Positions 44,299 to 53,553 are shown, counted from the first letter of the stretch. The stretch: DNA of 64,000 nucleotides from Gammaproteobacteria bacterium HGW-Gammaproteobacteria-13 (GCA_002840155.1 PGZH01000010.1:122612-186611); one strand, 5' to 3'. Translations and numbers: made by a program. The notes: generated by a model from the letters alone, not told the origin.

Positions 44299-44324
44299 AA
44301 AACCCCAGCTAATGCTGGGGTTTT
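44299..44324 (+). terminator. Terminator after queF
   Basis: AAAACCCCAGC-TAAT-GCTGGGGTTTT. Confidence 0.85.
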
Positions 44325-44330
44325 CGTTAG

Positions 44331-44507
44331 CACCTGTCTCGGATCTGCTGCGCGTCGGCGATGCTGCGTTAAAAACAGCCCGGGACGCGGCGTCTCGGAA
44401 TGCTCATTTACAGCAGTAAACTCCGCTTCCTCGGCGCTTTGACCAGCCGGAGGCTGTTACTACGTAGCGCCTTGTCTCGCACTAGCTCGCGAGATCCGAA
44501 AAAGGCG
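44331..44507 (+). repeat. Dispersed ~140-bp repeat, copy 3 (expanded)
   Basis: Same orientation as copy 2: GCTGCGCGTCGGC, GCTGCGTTAAAAACAG, TCGGAATGCTCATTTACA, ACTCCGCTTCCTCG and AGCTCGCGAGATC occur in order. Two inserted segments (around 44380 and 44440-44480) make it longer than the other copies. Confidence 0.8.
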
Positions 44508-44520
44508 CTATGTAGGTGGC

Positions 44521-44787
44521 TTAGATGCCCATATTGGCCAGGCTCTGCACGATATTGCGCAGGGTGCCGGCGAGGGTCGGGTGGCTGGCTTCGAAGCGTT
44601 CCACCGCGAGGTTGACCCCGTCGATCAGGGTTGCGTCAGGCGCGGCTGCGGCTTGGCGGGCCAGTTGCAGTTCAATTTCCTGGGTCAGTACAAACAGCTC
44701 GGCGCGCTCTTCTTCAGTCAATGGTGGTTGTTCGGCCAGTTGGTCGCGCAGGTCTTGCAGTTGCTGCTGCAGGCGGCTTGCAGGCAT
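44521..44787 (-). CDS. DUF4404 family protein
   Basis: An 88-residue, mostly helical protein matching the DUF4404 family (LQQQLQDLRDQLAEQPPLTEEER and the C-terminal GTLRNIVQSLANMGI). GGGAGA precedes the ATG. Function unknown. The repeat copy 3 ends just after its stop codon. Confidence 0.85.
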   Translation of the reverse strand: MPASRLQQQLQDLRDQLAEQPPLTEEERAELFVLTQEIELQLARQAAAAPDATLIDGVNLAVERFEASHPTLAGTLRNIVQSLANMGI

Positions 44788-44935
44788 GGAATTCTCCCTT
44801 TGTTAGTCGACAGATTGACTGACCTTGCGCAGGGGCGAAAGGTTCTGCATGCCTTCAGGTTAATCCAAGCCGGCAGGCTTTGCTTGCTTTGGATCAAGCC
44901 TGAGGTACTGATTCAGCAGGCAATCTGGCCCTGGC

Positions 44936-45646
44936 TTAGGGCTTCTCGCCCTTATGGCGACGCAGGCTGAGATCCGCCAGGCAGGTGGGCAGGTCGCTGA
45001 GCTGGTCGATAACCGAGTGCACGCCAAGACGATACAGGCTGAGGGTGGCCTGGCTGCGTAGTTGATCGCGTTCGGTCATCGGCAGGCTCTGCCAATCAGC
45101 CGGTGCCAGGCCGCACAGAGGGCCGCTGATGGCCAGGCCGATGGTCCAGATGCCGGCATTCAGCGCCGCCTGTAGCAGGCGAGGTTCGCCGCTGACCAAT
45201 ACGCAGCCTTCAAGCTGATTTACCTGCAGGGTCATCAGGCTGAGCCAGATAGCGTCGGGCGCTGGCCAGGGACGATGGCTATGGCTGGATGTGCCGGGCA
45301 GCCAGTTTGGGAGTGCATTGGCCAGGCTGATGCTGGCGTCACGCGGCAGTTCATCCAGCCAGGCGCAGGGCACCGCTTGCTGGTGCAGCTGCTCAAGCAA
45401 GGGCAGGGCGGCGTGGGTGGCTTCGGCATGCTCGCATGCGGTCTCGCAAAGTGCCTGCTGATAGGTTTGCCACTCTTCAGTCAACGGCTCGCGGCCTAGG
45501 ACCTGCGGCAGACTCTGCAGATTGGCTGCAGCTGGGTAAAGGCGTTGCAGGGTCAGCGGGATGGTGCGAGCGCCAAAATCAACCAGGCAGCCGGACAGGC
45601 TAAACAATATGGCGTTGAAAGCGGGCAAGCTGGCGGGCGTTTGCAT
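44936..45646 (-). CDS. HAD-like protein related to phosphonoacetaldehyde hydrolase, nucleophile Asp lost
   Basis: A 236-residue protein whose N-terminal segment AILFSLSGCLVDFGARTIP aligns with the motif I region of phosphonatase (VIFDWAGTTVDYG). The catalytic Asp nucleophile is Ser16 and the AGT part is SGC. Later HAD-like regions remain recognisable (VLVSGEPRLLQAALNAGIWTIGLA in place of the GD..ND..A..G region). Proteins annotated as phosphonoacetaldehyde hydrolase-related are known in P. aeruginosa. Probably a non-catalytic HAD fold with a binding or regulatory role. Confidence 0.72.
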   Translation of the reverse strand: MQTPASLPAFNAILFSLSGCLVDFGARTIPLTLQRLYPAAANLQSLPQVLGREPLTEEWQTYQQALCETACEHAEATHAALPLLEQLHQQAVPCAWLDELPRDASISLANALPNWLPGTSSHSHRPWPAPDAIWLSLMTLQVNQLEGCVLVSGEPRLLQAALNAGIWTIGLAISGPLCGLAPADWQSLPMTERDQLRSQATLSLYRLGVHSVIDQLSDLPTCLADLSLRRHKGEKP

Positions 45647-45880
45647 GGGCCGTCCTTGAAAATGGTCTAGTCCAGGCTAGCGCTTTCAGGTTACAGGCAG
45701 ATGAAGGCTTTATTTCCGTTCGCGTTGCCGCCAATCACTGGGCTGTACGGCAACAGACGGTAAGATTTTTCAGCTATTTGTTCGTCCGCTATGCTGCCTA
45801 TTTATAGAGCCGCCGCCTTATACTGCGCGGCCTGATTTGGCCGCCTGCGGCAGCCTGAGCATTTTCAAGGAGCGACTGTG

Positions 45881-46582
45881 ATGCGTGTGACCGGTGCGAG
45901 CTGGATTGAACGATTGAGCCTGTTGATTGCCTGTACCGGCGTGCTGTTGCTGCCTGCACTGGCGCAAGCCAACGAAGAAGACCCTTGGCAGGGTTACAAC
46001 CGCTTTATGTTCCGGGTCAACGACAACGTTGATGCTTATACCCTCAAGCCGTTGGCCAAGGGTTATCAGGCGGTGACGCCGCAATTCGTTGAAGACGGTG
46101 TAAGCAATGTCTTCCGCAATATTGGTGATGTACGCAATCTGGCCAACAATTTGTTGCAAGGTAAGCTACACGACGCCGGCGTGGACAGCGGTCGCTTGAT
46201 CTTCAATAGCACCTTCGGTTTGCTCGGTTTCTTCGATGTGGCAAGCAAAATGGGCCTGCAGCGCAGCGATGAGGATTTTGGTCAGACACTCGGCGCTTGG
46301 GGTGTGGGGAGCGGCCCTTACGTGGTCTTGCCGCTGATGGGACCGAGTACCGTGCGTGATACCTTTGGTCGTGTCCCTGATGCCATGTTGACCGCTCCCA
46401 TGCACATCGACCATGTGCCTACGCGTAATGTGGTGATCGGTGTCGAGACACTGAGCTTACGTGCCAGCCTGCTCAAGGCCGAGCGTATGGTCAGCGGCGA
46501 CAAGTACATCTTTATCCGCAATGCCTACCTGCAGAATCGCGAATTCAAAGTGCGCGATGGTGAGGTTGAAGACGACTTTTAA
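45881..46582 (+). CDS. mlaA: Outer-membrane lipid asymmetry protein MlaA (VacJ)
   Basis: A 233-residue protein that extracts mislocalised phospholipids from the outer leaflet of the outer membrane and passes them to MlaC. The VacJ core is clear: DPWQGYNRFMFRVNDNVD, PQFVEDGVSNVFRNIGDVRNL, and GVGSGPYVVLPLMGPSTVRD. The N-terminus has a signal with LIAC, a possible lipobox, and further AQA, a possible signal peptidase I site; which is used is unclear. AAGGAG precedes ATG 45881. A bidirectional terminator follows. Confidence 0.95.
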   Translation: MRVTGASWIERLSLLIACTGVLLLPALAQANEEDPWQGYNRFMFRVNDNVDAYTLKPLAKGYQAVTPQFVEDGVSNVFRNIGDVRNLANNLLQGKLHDAGVDSGRLIFNSTFGLLGFFDVASKMGLQRSDEDFGQTLGAWGVGSGPYVVLPLMGPSTVRDTFGRVPDAMLTAPMHIDHVPTRNVVIGVETLSLRASLLKAERMVSGDKYIFIRNAYLQNREFKVRDGEVEDDF

Positions 46583-46598
46583 GTTGTCGGCACATGTA

Positions 46599-46628
46599 GA
46601 AAAGGCGGCCTACTAGGCCGCCTTTTTT
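46599..46628. terminator. Terminator between mlaA and the PilZ gene
   Basis: AAAAGGCGGCC-TACTA-GGCCGCCTTTTTT, usable from both sides. Confidence 0.9.
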
Positions 46629-46642
46629 GTATGCGAGCGTGA

Positions 46643-46942
46643 TCAGCTCATGGAAATAATTGCCAACCCCAACGCCTGACGGCCATCGTCCATCGCGCTA
46701 ACGCGCACCACCTCGGCTTGCGCATCCAGGCCGCGCAGTTCGTTGTGGTCCGAGGCAATATGGATACGCACCTTGTCGCCCATCTTCACTGCGCTTTCGG
46801 CTTCCAGCTGCATGCCGGTGCTGGACAGGTCGAGGCACAGCGCGGGAATTTCCTTGCCGTCATGGTGCAGAGTAACGGGGGCTTCTAGCCGCATGCGGAT
46901 GTAATCGCGTTTCTCGCTGTAGGCACGATCATTTTGGCTCAT
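46643..46942 (-). CDS. PilZ domain protein (c-di-GMP receptor)
   Basis: A 99-residue single-domain PilZ protein. Both c-di-GMP-binding motifs are intact: RxxxR in EKRDYIRMRLEAPV and DxSxxG in CLDLSSTGMQLE. It therefore probably binds cyclic di-GMP and acts by contacting an unknown partner. Lies convergent to mlaA and upstream (divergent) of rssB, an order like PA2800-PA2799-PA2798 of P. aeruginosa as I recall. Confidence 0.92.
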   Translation of the reverse strand: MSQNDRAYSEKRDYIRMRLEAPVTLHHDGKEIPALCLDLSSTGMQLEAESAVKMGDKVRIHIASDHNELRGLDAQAEVVRVSAMDDGRQALGLAIISMS

Positions 46943-47158
46943 GGGCTTTTTCCTCTTGTTATGGGGGCTGTCCTGCAGCTCTTATAACCTTGGCCGATTT
47001 GAGGTGTAAAGTCGTACGGCGACGACCGGCATGCGCTTGAATCACGTTGCGGATGGGAGTACCGTCTGCGCCTTGAAGCAAGCCGAGTTCGCGCATGCAG
47101 ACACTAGCTCTGCATGTATAAGCCAACCCATACCCGGCGCAGTTTGCCTGGATATCTC

Positions 47159-48343
47159 ATGCACAAAACCAGTGCCACGCTGCTGATAATCGATGACGAC
47201 GACGTAGTGCGTGCGAGCCTCGCAGCCTACCTGGAAGACAGTGGTTTTCATGTGCTGCAGGCCGCCAATGGCTTGCAGGGGCTGGAAGTCTTTCATGCTG
47301 AGTCGCCGGATCTGGTGATCTGCGATCTGCGCATGCCGCAAGTCGATGGTCTCGAGCTGATCCGCCGTATCAATGCCCTGCAAGTGGAAACCCCGGTGAT
47401 CGTGGTGTCCGGTGCCGGCGTGATGAGCGATGCCGTCGAGGCCTTGCGCCTCGGTGCCGCCGATTACCTGATCAAACCCCTGGCCGATCTCGCCGTGCTT
47501 GAGCATTCGGTGCGTCGTGCGCTGGACCGCGCCAATTTGCGCCTGGAAAACCAGCGCTATCGCGATGAGCTGGAAACCGCCAACCGCGAACTGCAAGCCA
47601 GTCTGCACCTGCTGCAGGAAGATCAGAACGCCGGCCGCCAGGTGCAGATGAACATGCTGCCGGTGACGCCCTGGCAGGCTGATGGTCTGAACTTCGCCCA
47701 CCAGATCATTCCTTCGCTGTACCTGTCGGGCGACTTTGTCGACTATTTCCGTGTCGATGACAGCCGTATCGCGTTTTATCTGGCCGATGTGTCCGGGCAT
47801 GGCGCTTCTTCGGCGTTTATCACCGTGCTGCTGAAGTTTATGACCACGCGCCTGCTGTACGAGTCGCGCCGCGGTGGCAATCTGCCGGATTTCAAACCCT
47901 CTGAAGTGCTCGGCCATATCAACCGTGGGTTGATCAACTGCAAGCTCGGCAAGCACGTGACCATGCTTGGCGGCGTGATCGACCAGGCCAACAACCGCCT
48001 GACCTACAGCATTGGCGGCCATTTGCCGCTACCGGTGCTCTACAGCGACGGCCAGGCGCGTTATCTGGAAGGGCGCGGCTTGCCGGTCGGGCTGTTTGTC
48101 GAGGCCGAATACAACGACCTGGAACTGGAACTGCCAGAGGCCTTCAGTCTGACGCTGCTCTCCGATGGCATCCTTGATCTGCTGCCGGGCGACACCTTGA
48201 AAGACAAGGAAACCCTGCTGCCGCAGCTGATCAGTTCCGCGGGCGGCACCCTGGATGGCTTACGTAAGGCTTTTGGGCTGGCCAATCTGGGGGATATGCC
48301 GGATGATATTGCCTTGCTGGTGTTAAGCAGGAACCTTGCATGA
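47159..48343 (+). CDS. rssB: Response regulator with PP2C-type phosphatase output (RssB)
   Basis: A 394-residue protein: N-terminal receiver domain (1-~120; DDDDVVRASL, phospho-acceptor Asp in VICDLRMP, conserved Lys in YLIKPLAD), a coiled-coil linker (~125-155), and a SpoIIE/PP2C-like Ser/Thr phosphatase domain (ADVSGHGASSAF, LLSDGILD). It is expected to dephosphorylate the STAS partner encoded next (overlap of 4 bases), a partner-switching module linked with RpoS or sigma control. The start at 47159 is chosen because it begins MHKTSATLLIIDDDD. Confidence 0.88.
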   Translation: MHKTSATLLIIDDDDVVRASLAAYLEDSGFHVLQAANGLQGLEVFHAESPDLVICDLRMPQVDGLELIRRINALQVETPVIVVSGAGVMSDAVEALRLGAADYLIKPLADLAVLEHSVRRALDRANLRLENQRYRDELETANRELQASLHLLQEDQNAGRQVQMNMLPVTPWQADGLNFAHQIIPSLYLSGDFVDYFRVDDSRIAFYLADVSGHGASSAFITVLLKFMTTRLLYESRRGGNLPDFKPSEVLGHINRGLINCKLGKHVTMLGGVIDQANNRLTYSIGGHLPLPVLYSDGQARYLEGRGLPVGLFVEAEYNDLELELPEAFSLTLLSDGILDLLPGDTLKDKETLLPQLISSAGGTLDGLRKAFGLANLGDMPDDIALLVLSRNLA

Positions 48344-48834
48344 ACCCTGGGATAAGCCCCGGTAGAATCCAGTTTGCCGAACAAGATGGCACCTTCATCT
48401 TGAAGTTTGTCGGTGAAGTGCGCCTGACGCTGTGTTCGGCCCTGGATTCGACCATCGAGAAAATCTTCACCGCGCTGAATTTCTCAGCCATCGTGATTGA
48501 TCTCACCGAGACCCGCAGTATCGATAGTACGACCCTTGGGCTGCTGGCCAAGTTGTCGATTCTCTCGCGGCAGAAGATTGGCCTATTGCCGACAGTGGTG
48601 ACCACCCACGCCGATATCACGCGTTTGCTGCAGTCGATGGGGTTTGATCAGGTCTTCAATATCGTCGACACGCCGGTGCCATGTCCGGATTGCCTGGATG
48701 ATCTGCCGTCGCAGGATCAGTCGGAAGAGCTGGTGCGCGCCAAAGTGCTCGAAGCGCACCGCATTCTGATGGGCTTGAATGAGTCCAACCGCGAAGCCTT
48801 CCACGATCTGGTCAATGCCCTCGAGCATCACTGA
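48340..48834 (+). CDS. rssC: STAS-domain anti-sigma factor antagonist (RssC)
   Basis: A 164-residue protein with a STAS domain (about 10-110). The phosphorylatable Ser sits in TRSIDSTTLGLLAKL. A C-terminal extension has a CPDC pair and a helical tail (AKVLEAHRILMGLNESNREAF). Its ATG overlaps the rssB stop (ATGA), and RssB is the predicted phosphatase for it. By synteny this is PA2797-like; similar HsbA-HsbR proteins exist, so naming rests on neighbours. Confidence 0.82.
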   Translation: MNPGISPGRIQFAEQDGTFILKFVGEVRLTLCSALDSTIEKIFTALNFSAIVIDLTETRSIDSTTLGLLAKLSILSRQKIGLLPTVVTTHADITRLLQSMGFDQVFNIVDTPVPCPDCLDDLPSQDQSEELVRAKVLEAHRILMGLNESNREAFHDLVNALEHH

Positions 48835-48849
48835 TACGACTCGCTAAAC

Positions 48850-48879
48850 AAATGGGGCGCTCACTGAGCGCCCCATTTG
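48850..48879. terminator. Hairpin between rssC and tal
   Basis: AAATGGGGCGCTCA and TGAGCGCCCCATTT overlap to make a 14-bp stem with almost no loop; the T run is short, so termination strength is uncertain. Confidence 0.65.
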
Positions 48880-48891
48880 CATTCAGGCTAT

Positions 48892-49818
48892 TCAGGCTTG
48901 GGCGGTCAGCAGTTTTTCCAGCTTTTCCTGATCGCGGGCAAATAGGCGAATGCCTTCGGCGAGCTTTTCGGTGCCCATGGCGTCTTCATTCATCGCCCAG
49001 CGGAACTGGCTTTCGCTCAGGCTTTGCTTGGTTTCGGCAGCCTTACCAGGGCTGAGCAGGCGCGCCAGTGGTTGCTGATCATCGGCCAGTTGCTGTAGCA
49101 GTTCCGGGCTGATGGTCAGGCGATCGCAGCCGGCCAGTTGTTCGATCTGGCCGATATTGCGGAAGCTCGCGCCCATTACCACGGTCTGGTAGGCGTTGGC
49201 CTTGTAATAGTTGTAGATGCGCGTGACTGACTGCACGCCTGGGTCTTCTGCGCCGACAAAATCACGGCCTTCAGCCTTCTTGTACCAGTCGTAGATGCGC
49301 CCGACGAAGGGCGAAATCAGAAACACGCCCGCGTCGGCGCAGGCCTGGGCCTGAGCGAAAGAGAACAGCAGGGTTAGGTTGCACTGAATGCCGGCTTGTT
49401 CCAGCTGTTCGGCAGCGCGAATGCCTTCCCAGGTCGAAGCGATCTTGATCAGTACGCGCTCACGGCCAATGCCGGCCTCTTCATACAGACCCATCAGGCG
49501 CTCGGCGCGGCGCAGGGTGGCCTGGGTGTCGAACGACAGGCGTGCATCCACCTCGGTGGAGATACGTCCGGGGATGATCTTGAGGATTTCACCGCCCACC
49601 GCGACGCCAAAATGGTCGCAGGCCAGGCCCAGGTCGCCTTTGCCGGCGCTCAGGGCGCTTTTCAGTAGCTCGCTGTAGCGCGGCATGGCCGCGGCTTTAA
49701 GCAGCAGGGATGGGTTGGTAGTGGCATCGACCGGCTTCAGGCGGGCGATGGCGTCGAGGTCGCCAGTATCGGCGACCACAGTGGTGAACTGCTTGAGTTG
49801 ATCCAGCTTGGAGGTCAT
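48892..49818 (-). CDS. tal: Transaldolase
   Basis: A 308-residue enzyme of the non-oxidative pentose phosphate pathway that moves dihydroxyacetone units. The Schiff-base Lys lies in [25 protein letters not shown] and [19 protein letters not shown] are conserved blocks. Start at ATG 49818 ([19 protein letters not shown]). It is followed on the same chromosome side by dusA, also on the minus strand. Confidence 0.96.
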   Translation of the reverse strand: MTSKLDQLKQFTTVVADTGDLDAIARLKPVDATTNPSLLLKAAAMPRYSELLKSALSAGKGDLGLACDHFGVAVGGEILKIIPGRISTEVDARLSFDTQATLRRAERLMGLYEEAGIGRERVLIKIASTWEGIRAAEQLEQAGIQCNLTLLFSFAQAQACADAGVFLISPFVGRIYDWYKKAEGRDFVGAEDPGVQSVTRIYNYYKANAYQTVVMGASFRNIGQIEQLAGCDRLTISPELLQQLADDQQPLARLLSPGKAAETKQSLSESQFRWAMNEDAMGTEKLAEGIRLFARDQEKLEKLLTAQA

Positions 49819-49859
49819 GACACAGCCTTGTCGTTGCAGATGCACCGACCTTACCCGAG

Positions 49860-50870
49860 TCAGCGGCCTTGCAGCAATTGCGCCGCTTGATCAAACAGCG
49901 CTAGGGGCTCGCTGGTTTTGTGAATGTCCACCGAGAGCAGTTGGCGAAAGCGTCGCGCGCCGTTGAAGCCCTGGCCCAGGCCGAGCATATGGCGAGTGAT
50001 GTGGTGCATGCTGCCGCCTTCGGCGAGGTGCGCGGCGATATAGCCGCGCATGCTCTGCATAGCCTCGAAACGGCTTATTACGGCGCGAGTGGAGCTGAAT
50101 AGCAGTTGGTCCACTTGGGCCAACAGGTAAGGGTTGTGATACGCCTCGCGGCCCAGCATCACGCCATCGAAGGTCTGCAAATGTTGTTGGCAGTCTTCCA
50201 GGGTCTTGATACCGCCGTTAAGGATGATTTCCAGCTCGGGGAAGTCCTGCTTAAGCTGCGCCGCCACCTCATAACGCAGCGGCGGCACTTCGCGGTTCTC
50301 CTTGGGCGATAGGCCTTCGAGAATGGCGATGCGCGCATGCACGGTAAAGCTGCGGCAGCCTGCATCGCGCACGGTGCCGACGAAATCGCACAGCTCGGCA
50401 TAGCTGTCGCGGCCGTTGATACCAATGCGGTGCTTCACCGTTACCGGGATATCCACCGCATCCTGCATGGCTTTTACGCAGTCTGCGACCAGCTGCGGAT
50501 GACCCATTAGGCAGGCGCCGATCATATTGTTCTGCACCCGATCACTGGGGCAGCCCACGTTGAGGTTGACTTCGTTATAGCCCGCCTCTTGCGCCAGCTT
50601 GGCACAGGCCGCCAGATCCGCCGGCACGCTGCCGCCCAGCTGCAGCGCCAGCGGATACTCCGCCACGCTGTGGCGTAGAAAGCGTGCACTGTCGTTATGC
50701 AGAATGGCTCCGGTGGTGACCATCTCGGTATACAGCAGGGCGTGCTGCGACAACTGGCGCAGGAAGAAGCGGCAGTGGCGGTCGGTCCAATCCATCATCG
50801 GCGCAACGGAGAAGCGGCGTGAAAGCGTGGCTGGGGACTTGTTGGCAGGTGGGGCAGAGTTTTCGGACAT
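49860..50870 (-). CDS. dusA: tRNA-dihydrouridine(20/20a) synthase DusA
   Basis: A 336-residue FMN enzyme that reduces uridine 20/20a in the tRNA D-loop. The N-terminus [21 protein letters not shown] and the catalytic Cys in [12 protein letters not shown] are diagnostic of DusA. FMN-binding [11 protein letters not shown] and [12 protein letters not shown] follow. It lies upstream of tal on the minus strand with a 41-base gap, possibly one transcript. Confidence 0.96.
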   Translation of the reverse strand: MSENSAPPANKSPATLSRRFSVAPMMDWTDRHCRFFLRQLSQHALLYTEMVTTGAILHNDSARFLRHSVAEYPLALQLGGSVPADLAACAKLAQEAGYNEVNLNVGCPSDRVQNNMIGACLMGHPQLVADCVKAMQDAVDIPVTVKHRIGINGRDSYAELCDFVGTVRDAGCRSFTVHARIAILEGLSPKENREVPPLRYEVAAQLKQDFPELEIILNGGIKTLEDCQQHLQTFDGVMLGREAYHNPYLLAQVDQLLFSSTRAVISRFEAMQSMRGYIAAHLAEGGSMHHITRHMLGLGQGFNGARRFRQLLSVDIHKTSEPLALFDQAAQLLQGR

Positions 50871-51105
50871 CGGAATCTGTCTGTTTGACGGCAGGCGCAG
50901 AGGCGGCGGTCGTGATTCGGTGGCTATGCCTGGTGTGGGCAGTGTGGGTGCAATGCACGGCAGTTTATCAGCCCGGAGAGGGTTTTCGTTTTCTTACATG
51001 ACTTGACCGCTGTTGGCAGAGGAATCTGGCATTTTGCGCGGATGGGTTGGGTCACCGGTACTTCATCGTTATGCTCTGCGCCACAAACAAGCCAGTGGGT
51101 GAGTG

Positions 51106-51795
51106 ATGTTTCAGTCTGTGCGTGTAGTAAAACTTCTGCCGGTTGCCCTGTTGTTTCTGCTCGCCGCCTGCGCTGGTGGGCCGCAGCTGCAGCCTGAGAC
51201 CAAGCGCTTGCCCGAGCGGGTCGAGTTGGCCGATGTGCCATTCTTTCAACTCAGTGATGCGCAGGGCGGACCTTCGGCGTTGGCGGCGCTGCTCAATCAT
51301 CATGGGGTGATCAGTAGCCCCGGCCTGGTGGATGAGCGTATTCAGCAATTGGCCAAGGGGCAAAGCGCGCAAGTCGGCCTTGAAGCGGTGGCGCGCTCTT
51401 ATGATCTGCTGGTCTACCCCTTGCCCGGTAACCTGGATGCGCTGATGCAGCAAGTGTCGGCAGGGCATCCGGTGCTGGTGATGCAGGATCGACTGTTTGG
51501 CGGGCCGGGTTCGCAGTTTGCACTGCTGGTCGGCTATGACCAGCGCGAGCGCACGCTGGTACTGCGTTCGGGTAATACCCGGCGTTGGTACACCAGCTTT
51601 GCCAGCTTTGATGATGCCTGGGGCGAGGCGGGGCGTTGGGCGGTATTGGTTGTGCCGACCAATCAACTGCCTGCGCAGCCGCTAAAGCAGACGTGGATGA
51701 CGAGCGCACAGGAACTGCAAGAGCAAGGTCGTACGGCGGCAGCGCAGCGGGCGTTGCGTACGGCGCGTCAGGTGTGGCCGGATGCGCAGCTGTAA
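51106..51795 (+). CDS. C39-peptidase-like lipoprotein lacking catalytic residues
   Basis: A 229-residue lipoprotein: the signal ends in lipobox LLAAC (Cys22). The C39-like fold starts at VPFFQLSDAQGGPSALAALL; active members read about QCGPAALA, so the nucleophile Cys is Gly54 here. In GSQFALLVGYD the usual His before the VGYD strand is Gln. It ends in a helical TPR-like segment (AQELQEQGRTAAAQRALR). It is probably a periplasmic, membrane-tethered binding protein rather than a peptidase. The fold assignment rests on short motifs. Confidence 0.7.
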   Translation: MFQSVRVVKLLPVALLFLLAACAGGPQLQPETKRLPERVELADVPFFQLSDAQGGPSALAALLNHHGVISSPGLVDERIQQLAKGQSAQVGLEAVARSYDLLVYPLPGNLDALMQQVSAGHPVLVMQDRLFGGPGSQFALLVGYDQRERTLVLRSGNTRRWYTSFASFDDAWGEAGRWAVLVVPTNQLPAQPLKQTWMTSAQELQEQGRTAAAQRALRTARQVWPDAQL

Positions 51796-51816
51796 AAACC
51801 GTTGAAAGGTAGAATG

Positions 51817-51846
51817 AAAAACGGCACCTATTGAGGTGCCGTTTTT
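51817..51846. terminator. Bidirectional terminator between the C39-like and oxidase genes
   Basis: AAAAACGGCACCT-ATTG-AGGTGCCGTTTTT. Confidence 0.9.
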
Positions 51847-51863
51847 GTTTGCGGGCTGTGCGT

Positions 51864-53147
51864 TTAGACGCCCAGCTTGTCACGCAGGGTGTAGTACCAG
51901 GCGCCCAGGGCGCTGAATGGCACCTGGAACAGGCGGCCGCCAGGGAAGGGGTAGTGCGGCAGATCGGCGAAGGCATCAAAGCGTTCTGCCTGACCGCGCA
52001 GGGCTTCGGCCAGGACTTTGCCGGCCAGATGGGTGTAAGTCACGCCGTGGCCGCTGCAGCCTTGTGAATAGTAGATGTTGTCGCCAAGACGGCCGACTTG
52101 CGGCAGGCGAGACAGGGTCAGCAGGAAGTTGCCGGTCCAGGCGTAGTCGATCTTCACATCCTTCAACTGCGGGAAGGCTTTGAGCATTTTCGGGCGAATG
52201 ATCGCTTCGATGTTCGCCGGGTCGCGTGCGCCATAAACTACGCCGCCGCCGAAGATCAGGCGCTTGTCGCTGGTCAGGCGGTAGTAGTCGAGCAGGTAGT
52301 TGCAGTCCTCGACGCAGTAGTCCTGCGGTAGCAGGCTTTTCGCCAGCTCAGCGGACAAAGGCTCGGTGGTGATCACCTGGGTGCCGCACGGCATCGATTT
52401 GGCCGACAGCTCCGGAATCAGGTTGCCCAGATAGGCGTTGCCTGCGACGACCACGAACTTGGCTTTGATCCGGCCGTTAGGGGTATGCACTACAGGGTTG
52501 GCGCCGCGCTCGATGCGGATGGCAGGTGACTGTTCGTAAATCACGCCGCCCAGCGACTCGACCGCTGCCGCTTCGCCCAGTGCCAGGTTGAGTGGGTGGA
52601 TATGGCCGCCGCTCATGTCGAGCATGCCGCCCACATAAGCGTCGCTGCCGACCACTTCACGGATGCGTTTGGCGTCCATCAGCTCGAGTTGGGTGTGGCC
52701 GTAGCGTTCCCAGAGTTTTTTCTGCGACTCGAGGTGCTTCAAGTGCTTGGGCGTGTTTGCGGCGAAGACGCCACCGTCCTTAAGGTCGCACTGGATGTTG
52801 TACTTGGCGATGCGCTCGCGAATGATTCGGCCGCCTTCAAAGGCCATGTCGCCTAGCAGTTTGGCTTGTTTGGCGCCGACGCTGCGCTCGATCACGTCGA
52901 TATCGCGGCTGTAACTGTTAACGATCTGCCCGCCGTTGCGGCCTGAGGCGCCAAAGCCGACTTTCGCGGCTTCTACAATGCTGACTTTGAAGCCATTTTC
53001 CAGCAGGGCGATGGCTGTTGATAGGCCGGTATAGCCAGCGCCGACGATGCACACGTCAGTCTCGACTTCACTATTCAATTCTGGACGCGGCGGAACCGGA
53101 TTGGCAGAGGCCGCATAATAGGATTGTGGATAAGCTGTGTGCGCCAT
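51864..53147 (-). CDS. FAD-dependent amine oxidase (PuuB/PauB-like)
   Basis: A 427-residue DAO-fold flavoprotein. FAD-binding motif VCIVGAGYTGLSTAIALLE, flavin-contacting GFGASGRNGGQI, and C-terminal YYSQGCSGHGVTYTHLAGKVLAE match gamma-glutamylputrescine oxidoreductases (PuuB, PauB) of polyamine catabolism. No glutamylpolyamine synthetase gene is nearby in the window, so the exact substrate is open. It is monocistronic and divergent from tRNA-Val. Confidence 0.88.
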   Translation of the reverse strand: MAHTAYPQSYYAASANPVPPRPELNSEVETDVCIVGAGYTGLSTAIALLENGFKVSIVEAAKVGFGASGRNGGQIVNSYSRDIDVIERSVGAKQAKLLGDMAFEGGRIIRERIAKYNIQCDLKDGGVFAANTPKHLKHLESQKKLWERYGHTQLELMDAKRIREVVGSDAYVGGMLDMSGGHIHPLNLALGEAAAVESLGGVIYEQSPAIRIERGANPVVHTPNGRIKAKFVVVAGNAYLGNLIPELSAKSMPCGTQVITTEPLSAELAKSLLPQDYCVEDCNYLLDYYRLTSDKRLIFGGGVVYGARDPANIEAIIRPKMLKAFPQLKDVKIDYAWTGNFLLTLSRLPQVGRLGDNIYYSQGCSGHGVTYTHLAGKVLAEALRGQAERFDAFADLPHYPFPGGRLFQVPFSALGAWYYTLRDKLGV

Positions 53148-53291
53148 TCTGTAACCTCTGTTCTTTATTTTTTACGAATAAGCGGATGCTACCTGAGTTG
53201 AAAATGCTCGGCTAGTGGCCTGTGCGAAATATAAAACGCAGCATAGAACAGTAAAAAATTCAGTTATTCAGGCAGTTAGCGAAAAAATAGG

Positions 53292-53319
53292 TTGACACTT
53301 TTGCTCGCGGCCGTAGAAT
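53292..53319 (+). promoter_or_regulatory. Sigma70 promoter of tRNA-Val
   Basis: TTGACA (53292-53297) and TAGAAT (53314-53319) with 16-base spacing, followed 13 bases later by the tRNA. Confidence 0.8.
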
Positions 53320-53332
53320 GCGCACCCATCGT

Positions 53333-53409
53333 AGGCACGTAGCTCAGTTGGTTAGAGCACCACCTTGACATGGTGGGGGTCGTTGGTTCGAGTCCAATCG
53401 TGCCTACCA
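53333..53409 (+). tRNA. tRNA-Val(GAC)
   Basis: A 77-nt tRNA: acceptor AGGCACG pairs with CGTGCCT, discriminator A and encoded CCA. Anticodon stem CCACC/GGTGG with loop TTGACAT gives anticodon GAC. T-loop TTCGAGT. Confidence 0.97.
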
Positions 53410-53418
53410 GATTTGGTA

Positions 53419-53449
53419 GAAAAAGGGTCGCTTAGGCGGCCCTTTTTTA
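53419..53449 (+). terminator. Terminator after tRNA-Val
   Basis: AAAAGGGTCGC-TTA-GGCGGCCCTTTTTT. Confidence 0.85.
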
Positions 53450-53553
53450 TTGGGTTCTTGCCAGCAAGCCAGGCTTTCTGCAAGCATCCACGCGGTTAAT
53501 AGTTGTTTCAAACCTCCAGTGACTCCGGTTCGGTTTTGGTTGGCTGAAAAGCT

